Shown here in pieces: positions 10,096 to 21,091 of a stretch of DNA of 64,000 bases. The notes beneath the pieces are model-generated. The model made no database searches. It was not told the origin of the DNA and saw only the letters and a list, made by a program, of their open reading frames with translations. Made by a program: the position numbers and the translations under genes. The stretch comes from Termitomyces sp. T153 (Eukaryota; Basidiomycota; Agaricomycetes; Agaricales; Lyophyllaceae): the NCBI GenBank assembly GCA_018296165.2, contig JACKQL020000081.1, forward strand, positions 62,001 through 126,000, in the 5' to 3' direction. The stretch's first letter is position 1, and every line of letters starts with the position of its first letter.

Positions 10096-11350
10096 TCAAC
10101 ACATAAACTCTATACAATACTATATGTTTATAACTCAGATGAAAAAATAGCAATGGCTTTTTACTTTCAGAATCTAGGAAAGGATAAAGTGTGGCTGTAT
10201 AAAGTTACAAAGAAACAAAGATATAAAAGCAGGACAGTCAAAACTCCAGCTGGCACCATTATATTTGTCAAATGTAGAAGAAAAAAATAAATTGTTAAAC
10301 TACAGCAATTTAAGCAGTTCATAGTAAGTAATCACTTAATTAATACAAGATAAAGAAAAAAAGTTTATAGATTTAGAAGAATCTCAATGAACTCTGTAAT
10401 ATACATGTATATCATTGTATTATATTCATACTTATCATAGATTTGCAAAAATTATGAGGAACTCTGTATTATACATATATATTCATTTTTTCATATTATT
10501 TATGTTATATAATAACTCTATATATTATTCTGTTATGTATATACCCATCTTATTTTGTGATATCATATGCATCTATATAATTATCATTGTTTTTTAATTC
10601 AATAGAGATTGATTAACAATATCTAATGAGTGGATGCATGCATGCACAGCACACAATGAGTGCATCACTTATTATTATGATGTGTGTTTTTAATTAATAT
10701 TTCTTGAAAAACATTTTAAGATTCTTTAATAAATTTTTCTTAAAAAGAAACAAAAATGTTTTTAACTAATGTTGACTAGAAAATATGAAGAAAAATTTCT
10801 TGAAATACAATAACAAGAAACAGGATCACATAAAGATATATGAAATGTTCTTCTTGAATTAAAGATCACAAACATGATTTGTATTTATAATCTAAACAAG
10901 TTCAAAGAAAAAATTATTTTATTTACTCAAGATACATTATATCAACAGAATGATTTTTACTAATTAGTTTTAAATTTATAAAATAATTTCAACTTGAAAA
11001 AAATGTATTAAAAATTATATAACATGTTTCTCATTGATATTTTTTAAAAAACATATTAGATTTCCTAAAGTGGGAACAAGTCCAGAAGTATAGCAGCTAA
11101 GAGTCTAGCAAGAAGCAAGTACAGTGATCTAAGCTAGAGAAGAATGCTGAAAGCCTCTATAATTGGTTGAAAAAATAGACCTAATGACTACTGCTATTGT
11201 TTGATCTGAGGATATTCTATTCTGCAAACCATCTTATATATTACATTGCTAATAATGGGATGATTAAAATTATATTATTTATTGGGCTGCAATATGTATA
11301 AGAGCATGACTAACAATAATTTCTACTAAGTAATGTCTAAGCATATAGTT
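10096..11350. other. AT-rich low-complexity DNA
   Basis: The stretch is dominated by A and T runs with TATATA-like tracts around 10,420-10,580. I see no coding similarity and no terminal repeats. Confidence 0.5.
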
Positions 11351-11449
11351 AGAAATCTCTAGAGTTTTGAAACAAGCTCTGGAGACATCAAACAAGCTGT
11401 GGAGTCACTGGAATAGGTTGCAGAGGTCAGAAATGGAAGTCCCCTGACA
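11351..11449 (-). repeat. 3' LTR remnant of element C
   Basis: The sequence from AGAAATCTCTAGAG to CCCCTGACA matches the last 99 bp (plus-strand sense) of the LTR at 16,355-16,714. The remaining roughly 260 bp of the LTR are absent and AT-rich DNA abuts the break. Confidence 0.85.
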
Positions 11450-11464
11450 TTACCCCCTTTTTAG
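11450..11464 (-). promoter_or_regulatory. Polypurine tract of element C
   Basis: Directly inside the 3' LTR the minus strand reads AAAAAGGGGGTAA, the purine run that would prime plus-strand DNA synthesis. Elements B (43,516-43,530) and D (62,992-63,006) have equivalent tracts at the same place. Confidence 0.75.
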
Positions 11465-11530
11465 CATGCAGTGCCCCAACACACAGGGTAGAAGAAGTCC
11501 TTGATTGCTTGGTCTGCTGGCAAAATAGGG

Positions 11531-11727
11531 TAGATCCTCCAAATGGCACACAGAGCATCTGAGTATCTCCTGTGGAACTCATTGACGAGCCCAGGAGCAT
11601 GCACATTCTCCCATGGTTGCTAGGAGATATTCTTGATCCTGTAGCCTTTCTACTTCACTTTGTATTGTAGCTGCTTCTGAAATAGACAACTATCTAGGAT
11701 TTCCTCCACCTTATACTCCTCACTGTT
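11531..11727 (-). pseudogene. Chromodomain at the pol C-terminus of element C
   Basis: The minus strand encodes EEYKVEEILDSCLF, then QLQYKVK-KGYRIKNIS-QPWENVHAP and LVNEFHRRYSDA, a chromodomain with the usual Y-V-E-ILD start and K-W-K-G-Y and W-E-P motifs. Two tryptophan positions are TAG stops (11,650-11,652 and 11,620-11,622). Chromodomains steer these integrases to modified histone tails, which fits the concentration of copies in repeat-rich blocks. Confidence 0.85.
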
Positions 11728-11739
11728 GTTAACTACCAC

Positions 11740-13067
11740 TGGGGGTGGCAGGGGTGGCAGGGGTAGCAGACATTGCCCTAGAATAAGTTTGACCACATTG
11801 AACACTGGATGAAGCTAGTGCATCTCCACAGAGAGCTGGAGTTGATAGGCTAGGGGCCTTACCTGCTATTCCACTGTGAAAAGTCCCAACTGGTGGTGTG
11901 ACAGCTTTTTTGGGGGCCAGCTAGTTGTAATATAGGAGGCATTTAAGTAGACTCAATTTTCAGGCTGATATTTGTGCTCTGAAGCCCTTCCATAGTCATA
12001 GTATTGCACCATGTCATTCTTTGCCTTTGTCAGTGCTGCTTGGGCCTCCTCTTGTGACCTCTTCATCTGCTCTAGAAATTTATCCACTGCTTCATTCTCC
12101 AAGTGTTGGGCCTGGAGTTCAAAGCCCATCTGTGGGTGTTGTCTAGTGTCAAGGAGGAATGAGGAGAACTGGGTGGATGCATGAACATGGTTGTTGTATT
12201 GGAACTCAGCATTGAGGAGGAGATCATCCCAGTTATCCTAGCACTTGTTGCAAAAAAGGTGGAGGTACTGCTCCAAATCCTGGATTACACATTTGGTTTG
12301 GCTGTTGGACTGTGGGTGGTAGGCAGTGGAGGTGTAAAGCTTTATGCCAAGTAGTTGGTAGAGCTCCCTGGTGAAGTCTGCCACAAATTGTGGTTCCTAG
12401 TTAGAGACATAGGTGTCAAAGAGGCTGTGGAGTTTTCAGACATTCCTCCAGTACAGATTTATAGTGCCCATAGCAGAGCAGGTGGTGTGAGTCAGAATAA
12501 AGTGTGCTTGCTTGCCATATAGGTCCACCACTACCATAATTGCATTGTAATTATAAGCATTGGGGAGTTTTATAATGAAGTCTATAGAAGCCATGCTCTA
12601 TTATTCTGCAGGCATAGGCAGTGGATGTAGCTGTCCATAGGGAAGGTGACATTAGGGCTTGGTCTGAAGACAGAGATTGCATGTACTAGTGTAATATATC
12701 AGGACATCTGGGGCCACCAGTAGTTCTGCAATACTAGCTACAACATTTTCCAATGTCTAGAGTGCCCTACAATGCAGGAGTTGTGGTGTTGCTCCACAAT
12801 CCTCTGACAGAGCTCTGAGACATTGGGTACATAGATACAATTCCTAAAGGTCAGGATCCCATCTTGGAGGGCCCATTTGTCTGTGCAGACCAACTTAGCA
12901 CTGGTGGTACACCCTGACTTCAGCATCCAAGCAGCCTGTATAATGAGTTCCTCCTGCTGACCATCCCAATTGCCCTGCCATATATTTTGGAGAATGTCCA
13001 CCTCTGCTCCATCAATAGCTAGACTCTCTATGGCTTGGATTGCAAATAGTTTGGGGTGGAGGAGCAC
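11740..13067 (-). pseudogene. Integrase of element C
   Basis: The N-terminal zinc-binding module is visible in the longest frame (12,738-13,067: RIVEQHHNSCIVGHSRHWKM). The catalytic core follows at about 12,300-12,650, with FTRELYQLLGIKLYTSTAYHPQS and an IQDLEQYLHLFCNK end. Next come the KAKNDMVQYYDYGRA and VYLNASYITTSWPPKKL segments that lead into the chromodomain. Frames shift and stop several times, so no integrase is made. Confidence 0.8.
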
Positions 13068-13069
13068 AA

Positions 13070-14088
13070 TTTTGCTGTTATCCTCCCCCTCCCATGCTAT
13101 GGTCCACTCTCTAGGACAGGGGGTCTGGTTTTCCTATGCTCTGGCTAGGCTTGTGGTACAGCAAGAAGTCAAAGTTGGCAAGGTAGAGGGACCACTAGGC
13201 CTATTGGCAGTTGAGCTTCTTGGCTGTTCAGAAGTATTTGAGGTTCTTGTGATCCATTCAGACCTCAAACTTGTGCCAAGCACCTTTCAGGAAGTGCTGC
13301 CACTCCTCAAATAACTGGATGATGGCTAGCATCTCCTTATTATGAACCTTGTAGTTCTACTCCACTACATTCAGGCTCTTAGAGTAAAAGGCCACTAGAT
13401 GCCACTTCCCATCCTCTAGGGATTGCTGTGAAAGAATGGCTCTCATAGCAAAGTCAGAGCTGTTGGCTTATACTTGGAAGGAGAAGTTGTCCTCTAGGAA
13501 GAGGAGGATGGGTCTAGAAGTTATGGCACACTTGAGGGCATTGAAGGCTGCTTGCTCTGGAGGTCCCCAACTCTATGCAATATTCTTCCCAGTGAGGTTA
13601 AATAGCAGGCAGGCATGGTACAAGAAGTCCTGAATGAATCTCCAGTAGAAGTTTGTGAAGCCAAGGAATACCTGTACCTCCTTCTTGTTCTTGGGCTTTG
13701 GCCACTCTGCCACATCTGCTACCTTCACTGAGTCCATATTTGCAGCTCTAAAGATGAGGGGGAGGGGGTAGCAGTTCTTCACTATCATGGTATTAAGAAC
13801 CTGATAATCCTGGACCAGTTGGACTGAGCCATCCTTCTTCTTAATGAAGAAGACTGGCAAAGCCATTGGAGACTTGGAAGGGCAAATGCAACTGGAGTCC
13901 AGATTCTCTTGCAGAAAGGCATCAAGTTTGTCCTGCTCTTTGGGCACTAGCAGGTAGACCTTACAGCTGGAGAGTGTGGAATCTAGCAGCAGTTCAATGG
14001 TATAGTCCCACCTCTTGCACTCTGGAAGCAAGTTAAATGAGGCCTTCAAGAACACATCCTCAAATGCATGGAGGTAGGAGGGCACCAC
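13070..14088 (-). pseudogene. Reverse transcriptase (core deleted) and RNase H of element C
   Basis: The frame at 13,573-14,088 runs from FEDVFLKASFNLLPECK through MALPVFFIKKKDGSVQLVQDY to NCYPLPLIF, then jumps straight to MDSVKVADVAEWPKPKNKKEVQVFLGFTNFYWRF. In element A about 460 bp lie between these points, including the palm and YLDD. The join stays in frame, so one 171-residue open frame crosses the deletion. RNase H continues to about 13,070 in broken frames. Confidence 0.82.
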
Positions 14089-14475
14089 ATCTCAGAACTC
14101 TCAGGAAGTGGCATTAGCAGTGAACACCTGGGCCAGCTGCTGGGATGTGGTCTGGCTAGCCCAAATCTCCACAACTATGGGTGGCAGGTGTATAGTGGTA
14201 GCATAGATCCAGTTTCCCACTTCCACTGCTTCATCTGGGAGCTTTAGCTTGTATACACCACTAAACTCCTCTCCATGCTCCTCCTCTAAGGCTCTGCTAC
14301 TGCTCCAGTTGTCCTTGTAGAAGGCCTCTCTACAAGAGAACACCAGAGGTGGGGGATCCAGGAGGTCCAGATCTGCAAAGGGGAGGGGGCTGGTACAACA
14401 TGTGCAGATGGCTACACATTCTTAGACTCAAGCTCAATGTTCTTCTCTGTTCTTAGCAATGCAGGCAGAGCACTT

Positions 14476-14870
14476 CTAAGGGCACCTGCTCATGGTTACC
14501 TCTCCCTTGGTCCAATCTACATTGGGGATGTTCCCACAGAGCCATGTAAAACTAAGGATCATGTCCTGCCTTTGTAAGCTAGTGATAGCAAAAATGGTGC
14601 ACTTTGCATGATTCTGATAGCAGAGGACCAGATCAACTATGGAGCTGATGGTGCCTGCTTTGTTAGGTGTTTCATCAATGTTGTAGACCAGAATGGGCTT
14701 GGGGAGGGGCTGTATGATTAGGCCATAGCATTTGACACACTCCAAGTCTAAAAACAGTCCTGTTGCTCTGCTATCCAAAAGAGCTGTAACTCTGTGGGCC
14801 TGCTGGGTGTTTGTTCTCTTGATCTCCACATCAAGGTGCTATGCTGGGGAATTTGTGGAGGTGTTGGAGA
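14476..14870 (-). pseudogene. Aspartic protease of element C
   Basis: The open frame reads TALLDSRATGLFLDLECVKC, then ISSIVDLVLCYQNHAKCTIF and SLQRQDMILSFTWL. The catalytic D-S-G-A motif is D-S-R-A, a Gly to Arg change at a position required for retroviral-type proteases. Otherwise the domain is uninterrupted from about 14,829 to 14,476. Confidence 0.78.
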
Positions 14871-14999
14871 GCTTAGCAGAGGCTCCAGAGTTGGTATTTG
14901 TACATTTGGAGGGGGATGTTGAGGTTCTTTTGTCTCAGAATAAAGGGCATTGAAAAAGGTGATTTCATTTTCTATCAACAGACATAAGAACCTGTTAGC

Positions 15000-16248
15000 A
15001 CTCAGCAATGGAGGTATACACCTCATTTGTTGCTCAAATGAAAATCCTCCTCCACCTCTGGGAGTGATGTGCATGCACTGATCTCCTCTGGGATCAATTT
15101 TGGTGTATGCTTGTCTGGTAACAGAGCTCTGGTGGCATCCTTTGCAGCTAGTAGCTGTAGGAGGAGTTTCTTCTGCTCAGCTATGGAGAGATAACATACC
15201 TCCAGACCCAGGAGGCAGTGTTGTGCAAAGTGCCCAGGCTTCTGACATCTCCAGCACAGTAGCAGTGCAGTGTGGAGTTGTCTGGTGGCATCCACATTCA
15301 TAGATATACCTGGTGGCAAGGAGTGTGTTATGGGGATAGCTGGAGTAAGGGCTGGTGTTGGGCAAGCAGGTACAGGGTACCAAAGATTGGTGATTGGAGT
15401 GGGGTGCATCATGGACTGTGGGCAGCAGAGCTTCCTCTGAATCTCCATGAGTTTCCACTAGTCCCATGCCACCTTATACCATGATGCAATCTTTTCATCA
15501 TCCAGACAACCCTCTACAAGATTGTCAATGCATTCCACCAGTGTGGAGTGCAGGCCATCCCAGAAGGTGAGGCATAATTGAAGGCCATCAGGAGAAGCGG
15601 CTTGCTTGACCAGAGCCCAGAACAAGTTGATGTACTTGTCTAATGTCTGCTTTCCTTGCCCATATTGCTTCCTGTCACATAGTGTCAAAGCCATAGTTTT
15701 GGTGGGGTCTAGTGGGAAAAACTCCATGTAGAAGTCCTTTTCAAAGGCAGACTAGTCCAGAAAACTTCTAGCACCTCTGGAGCAATGGAAGACTTGTAGC
15801 ACATAGGTGGAGGCATGTCCAATCTTCATGTACAACAGTACCCAGGCTATTTTCAATGTGTCAGAGTTGAAAGCATCCCTACTGAGATGGATGTAGGTGA
15901 GGCAGGATTGAAGGAATCATTTCCCATCAGAGTGGGCACCATTGTATGCATCTGATAGTGTTGGGCATGGGATCTATGGCCATAGAGTCACCAGAGCTGC
16001 AGAGACAGGTGCAGCTGATTTTGCAGCTGAAGCAGTGTGAAGGTAGGTGTTAGGTGTTTGAGCAGTGCCTGGAGTGATTGGGAGATAAGATCTGTGATTT
16101 GACAGAGGGTGGAGAGCTTGGTTGTATGGTGGATGAGAGATGATTGTATTGATTGCACCTGGGTTTCTATGTGTAGCAGGAGAGTCCAGGCTTTGTTCTG
16201 TGGGGCTGGGGCTTTTGAGAGTGTGTCTGGGTCTGCAAGCTGAGACAT
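15000..16248 (-). pseudogene. Gag of element C with intact zinc knuckle
   Basis: Gag starts at ATG 16,248 (MSQLADPDTLSKAPAPQNKAW), about 94 nt inside the priming site. A long helical capsid-like region follows, then a perfect CX2CX4HX4C zinc knuckle (CWRCQKPGHFAQHC) at 15,215-15,256. The C-terminal part includes EQKKLLLQLLAAKDATRAL. Frames at 15,988-16,248, 15,458-15,727 and 15,023-15,448 are fragments of the same ORF separated by shifts. Confidence 0.8.
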
Positions 16249-16341
16249 AGAACTCTGTGGTGCTTAATTCTGGTGGGAAAGCAACAGATAACAGCTCAGA
16301 GGTTCCTTGCAGCTCTAAAAGGCTTCTAGACCAGTATTAAG

Positions 16342-16352
16342 AGACTTGTTCT
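16342..16352 (-). promoter_or_regulatory. Putative self-priming primer-binding site of element C
   Basis: Read on the minus strand this is AGAACAAGTCT, two bases from the LTR end. It is perfectly complementary (11 of 11) to AGACTTGTTCT in the same LTR (16,481-16,491, minus strand), the predicted first bases of the transcript. Confidence 0.75.
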
Positions 16353-16354
16353 GC

Positions 16355-16714
16355 TGTAAGGGTAACCTCTAGAGCAGCATATTGGAGTCATGCAGCTAGC
16401 AGAGGGGAATCTGAAGTATATTAGCAGAGTAGACAACAATACAATCAGTAACTAATCACCTAGCAGAGGGGAATCTGAAGAGAACAAGTCTAAAGATCAC
16501 CCTGCTGCTTGATGTGGCATTAGGCATGGGAACTACTGTATAGTAGGCTGGAGCTAAATCTAACACTAGGACAATGATTGGTAAGGTAATAATATGGAGA
16601 ACTCTGCAGTTCTCCAGAGATCTCCAGGGTTCTGGAACAAGCCCTGGAGACATTGAACAAGCTGCAGAGTTGCTGGAATAGGTCACAGAGGTCAGAAATG
16701 AAAGTCTCCTGACA
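16355..16714 (-). repeat. 5' LTR of element C
   Basis: The LTR is 360 bp, TGTAAGGG...CTCCTGACA in plus-strand sense. It contains a perfect 20-bp direct repeat, TAGCAGAGGGGAATCTGAAG, at 16,397-16,416 and 16,461-16,480, the second copy abutting the self-priming complement. GTGAG (16,715-16,719) is the candidate right half of a target duplication whose left partner is lost. Confidence 0.88.
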
Positions 16715-16719
16715 GTGAG

Positions 16720-17027
16720 GAGGAGCCAGTGATGATGAGTGTTAAGAGGTGGAGGCTCAATAAGCTGAGCACAGCAGTGTCTGTTGTGTCCAGCTCAGGT
16801 AAGTATTTTGTATAGCATATAACAATGTTCTCATTGTTCTACCCAGCATGTAAAAAATTAAAAAACATCATAAATATTAAAGCTCAATATAGCGATGTAC
16901 TAATTTTTAATTAACATATCAACATATATTTTATATACTGGATAATGTACTATTGTGTATCTGTACAAATTTCAATAGTGATTGTCAAGAAGTCTTCAGC
17001 ATGTAAATGTTATGAAGCATGTTGACA
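16720..17027. other. Spacer, nothing recognised
   Basis: AT-rich DNA with almost no CG and no coding similarity separates element C from the decayed coding block that begins near 17,030. Confidence 0.45.
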
Positions 17028-17150
17028 TGTTGACTCACATGAAAGCATGCAAGGTTGCAATTATATTATCTAGTCTGCACTTTTCCAATGTATCTCTGAT
17101 TACTTCTCCAACATGAGTTCTGGGCTTATTCAAACTCCTCACTAGTCTTC
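17028..17150 (+). repeat. Dispersed repeat, copy 1 (partner at 23,988-24,110)
   Basis: Both copies share the order TTGRCTCAY, GAAnnCATG, ATTATATYATCTRRTCTGCACTTTTC and ARYTCTRGGYTTAnyCAAACTC. On the minus strand both encode KPRT and EKCR-D-II motifs, so the repeat is probably a coding segment of a repeat family. Confidence 0.5.
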
Positions 17151-18170
17151 TAAATTCAACCACAGACTGTTCCATATATCATATGTAATGACTGTCAAAT
17201 CTCTGGGCTCACTCTCCTCTTATTCATAAATGCTTGCAACCATGCTTGCATGTCCCTCAATATGTTCTGGTGAGCTGCAGTAGCCCCATTCTTTGATTTG
17301 AACTTCACAAGACAAAGTGCTGGCCAGCAATCCTTGTATTCCTTTAGTTTTGGCCAGTTCTTATCATCTAGCATGATCAGCTCCAAATCTTGTCAGTGGG
17401 CACCAGCTACTACCTACCTTGTCACATATTTTGTTTGTATCTTCCTTGTTCTGCTCTTCATAGCATTTGGTTAAATCCAGCCTTTTCTGAGCTAAAGCAT
17501 TAATGGCTGCCTGTTGGGAGTCATTGAATAGTAGAATGCTGTCAACTGTTCAACAGACTTCTTAGACCACTGTTTAGCAAGTCCAATTACAAGGCTAAAT
17601 CTCCTACTGTTTAGTCTTCCTAGTTCTTCATGTGGCCTGGCTATTTTTCTCCCAGTGCTATAAGTGTGCAGAGTCTTGGAATTTTCAAGAGGCTCATATT
17701 CACATTGTCTGTTAATATCCTGTGTTGGCATGAGTCTCACATCTGGCCCAAATTCTATCTGCACTGCAATGAGTAAAAAATTGAAGTGGAATGAGGACAA
17801 AGAATATAGTGTTTCAATATCAAGTCTCATCAGAAATTACTGAAGACTATGTCAGTGTCACAATCATTAAATACTTCTTTGTACAATGATGCTTTTGCAT
17901 TCCCATCCATGCATTAAACATCAAGTGTGCTATAAGAACAAAGCCCTTTATTTGAATCAATCATATAATTTTTGCAAGGAGCCTTTAAAATGTCTGCTCT
18001 TTCCTTTTTCTCTATACTCATTATCCTCTTCATCATATCCACTATAGAGGTATCCATATCACCTAGTATCTTTTTTTGCAGGCCAATGCTCATATTCTTT
18101 CTCTTAGAACAATCAGTCACCAATTCCACTGTGACTTCAAGAGCAGCAGAGGCCCAATCAACTCTATAGT
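17028..18170 (-). pseudogene. Decayed multi-exon coding remnant of unknown family
   Basis: Minus-strand frames in three places look like exons of one protein: 17,914-18,129 (SIGLQKKILGDMDTSIVDMMKRIMSIEKKE), 17,492-17,830 (GLAKQWSKKSVEQLTAFYYSM, running on to INALAQKRLDLTKCYEEQ) and 17,195-17,386 (ILRDMQAWLQAFMNKRR). A tail near 17,030-17,150 reads RSLNKPRTHVGEV and EKCRLDNIIATLHAF. A GTAGGTAG donor near 17,420 supports an intron. The tail recurs in diverged form near 24,000. The residues are charged and helical. I do not recognise the family; a domain of a large DNA transposon is possible. Confidence 0.4.
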
Positions 18171-20686
18171 TTTCAATTGTGATGTCACTCTTGTATTAAT
18201 TAGTAATGAATTGCATTTATTGAAATGGCCTTTTCACTCTCTGAGGACTTTGTAATTGCAGGCAATGATGGCCACATCTGCATCTATTTAATAAAGGATT
18301 TGCCCACATTTAAACTCTCTATAAATTAGCTTGGAGCAAAGTCACCACTTTGGATTATTTAGACTAAGAATCATCTGCTAGCAATAGAGTTGAGGTGCTC
18401 TGAGTAAGTAGCATATGAGGGACTAGGTTCTTAATTCTACAAGCCAATCAAAAATCTGTGCATGCTCTTATTTGAACTTGGGCTTCTTGCTGACCTATAT
18501 CACAATGGTTCATCCAAAGGTCTTCAAAATCCATCAAAATATTTGAATTCAATGATAGTGTTGCTGCTCAAGTCTATAATGCTACTTATCAATAACTTGT
18601 GCTTGTTAGCCACAGTGGAATTCTAATACTTTTTAACACCAATAAAAGTGGTGAGTTGTAATTAGTTGATTGGTTGATTATTTCCTTCATTGATTAGCAG
18701 TTAATTTGATTAATCTTTGAACTGTTACAGAGCCATCTCAAGCAATACCTGTCAGTCTGGCATTTTTTTAGTCTAGGGAATCAGAATCTTCTAGTTCACA
18801 ACATTAAAAATTGAAAGATGTTTGCTCAGTAGTATTCAATATTATAAGCTGCTTCTCATTTTTGGCTTCTGAAACATGTCAGGATGCCTAGACTTCTGAG
18901 GTACTTTGGCAGAAGTACTTAACATGTGCTATATGCATTGCTTGTATATATATCACTATTATTTGCTGACACTTGTCTAACAGCCATGCAGCCCTCTTCT
19001 TTTAGGAAGACTTACTTCCAATGTACAATTTGACCAAAAATTGTATGCAAATTTATCATTTCTCCAGGTCTCTGCCTAATGCAGTCCTTTCTGTTAATTT
19101 CAAAAAGCAAATCACTTTTCAAGGGGCCTAGACTGACAATGGCAAAATTGCTGTCTATAGCAGTGATATGACATTACCTTCATTTTAAATGTAATAACAT
19201 AAAAAGTTGTTTAGCAATTGACTAAAAGATAAGCTCATGTATTTTAATAATATATCTGGAATTTATCAAGTAACAGACAATTGCCACTACCCAGCTCTCT
19301 ACCACTCACTGCCTCATTATTAGCAGTCTAGCTCTAGCAGTCTATGTGCCTCAGTATAAAGTAAATATATAAGCAGCAGACTTAATGATTTCTAAAATGT
19401 ATATTTATTATTTTACTAGCTTGTCAAAGCTCTCAATGAACTTATTGCTGTGCATCCAGTAATGTTTGCAGACAAGTGGTCATAGACTGCAGAACTGCAG
19501 AGGAGGGTGTCATCCTATTGTTCCTTGATGTGAGTCCATTGAGCTTTCAGCTAAGTTCACTGCAGATGACTTTGCTTTCTCAAGCCTGTTGCTTTTCCAA
19601 AATTCTTTTACTTTGCAGCACTACATGCTCAGAATCTTCCTCTTTGGGCTCCAGTTGTTACTGTTGCCTCTATATTAGTCTTAGAAATGGTTGAGCAGAC
19701 AGTACTCATGCTCATGTCCATTACATATATTGTGATTGGCTCAATTGAAGTCATTATTCAGATAGTGACAAATAAACAATGATTGCTCAATCTGAAATTC
19801 TGATAGCACAGTGGTTCATCTCAGAGTAGAAAGCATGCTGACTAGTGCCATATTGAATGAAGATAAGAAAATTAAAAAGACTTCAGTGTTTCTGCCTCCA
19901 AGTAGTAGCACTTTAAGTGCAGCCATTTTTTTGATTAATCCTATTCCACATCAAGTAGTTTCAAATGTAACATTATTGAGTACCAGTTGAAGGGCTTCCA
20001 ACCTTGAGGAGATTTAACTTTGAGCTAAATTCATGAGTTTTAAAGACCACATTGTTGCTTTTACAAAATAAGTATAAAGGCATTGTTTTCCAGATTGGCT
20101 GCTGAGTAAATTTTAGGGTCAATGATATTTCAGGCTACTCAAGATGGCTAAAACAGTTTTGTACCACATGTAATATTATCTGTTACTAATTATTTTGCTA
20201 AAATCAGTTGTGCTATTCTTTCTATTTCACTGTTTTTTTTCTGCTTCCTGCTTAATATGAGTGATAGTGGCAATGAAGTGCTTGAGAATGGAGAGAAAGT
20301 TAAAGGTTTATGCAGTCATGTGCTACATAATATACTGTGCAATTTCAAAAGCTGTAAATGCCAACTGGAACAAGAATGAGGAAACCTCTGACAATATTTT
20401 TATATATCTGCAACACTACAATGCTAAATTTTATGGCTACAAATGTAAGAAAGTGCTTGTTCAGCTAAAATCAATCAGTAAGCAGAAATTAATCAGTAAG
20501 CAGAAATCACAATTTTTGTTCCCATACAATATTATGTTGTCTTTGATTATAAAGACTGACTTGTAAGTTTGCTTTCATGTGATAGATATGAGCAACTTTG
20601 TTCCAGACAATAAAAAAATAATGAACATCTTTTAAAACTCTACCATTTGGAAATTCAAAGATCCTGATGGTAAAACTCATTTTAGT
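18171..20686. other. Repeat compartment without supported genes
   Basis: Apart from an 18-bp tandem duplication (AATCAGTAAGCAGAAATT, 20,472-20,508) I see no repeats with ends and no protein similarity. Short open frames such as 20,261-20,566 are not recognisable. Confidence 0.45.
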
Positions 20687-21091
20687 ATGTGTGGTGATAA
20701 CAGTGCTGGTCATTATCTGTTTTCACTTGTTGTTGATTTCTTTCACTCTTTAGGCAACAAGCAAGCTGTAGAAATAATATTTGTAAGCATAATCTCTGTC
20801 ATATGCTTCAATCTACTGATTGAAAAACAATTCAAACCAGAAAATCTATTTATAGAGTCAATTATTGGACTAGACAAGCCCTCAATAGTAGTAGACAGTT
20901 TAAACACCTATATAAGACCCATTGTAGACACTTTTTTTAAATTTCTGTTTGGCATTTTCTTCAGCCAAACTGCCAGATATCTCTATGGACATCTTGTTCT
21001 CTGTGCTATAATTCTTGTAATCAATGACTTAATAATGTCACAGAAAGTGAGGAGTTTTACTGCAATAAGCCATAAAAACTTTTGTTCCTGA
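20687..21091 (+). pseudogene. Unidentified 134-codon open frame, probably repeat remnant
   Basis: The frame starts at ATG 20,687 (MCGDNSAGHYLFSLVVDFFHSLGN) and ends at 21,091. It has hydrophobic stretches around residues 30-45 and 95-115 that could be membrane segments. There is no CG and no neighbour to give context. It may be an exon of a decayed transposon protein; I do not recognise it. Confidence 0.2.

Larger units (their letters stand above)
11351..16714 (-). mobile_element. Ty3/gypsy chromovirus element C, RT core deleted
   Basis: On the minus strand the order is 5' LTR (16,714-16,355), self-priming site, gag, protease, a truncated reverse transcriptase, RNase H, integrase, chromodomain, polypurine tract and a 99-bp remnant of the 3' LTR (11,449-11,351). 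The order PR-RT-RH-IN-CHD defines a chromovirus of the Ty3/gypsy superfamily. About 0.46 kb of reverse transcriptase, including the active site, is missing at about 13,740. The 3' LTR is broken off at 11,351, so no target duplication can be read. Confidence 0.9.

Noticed and set aside
16310..16345. A tRNA-type primer site starting TGG (minus-strand TGGTCTAGAAGCC) near the LTR of element C
   Set aside because: The solo LTRs with target duplications place the LTR end at TTACA, 21-22 bases away from this TGG; the sequence next to the end is the self-priming 11-mer instead.
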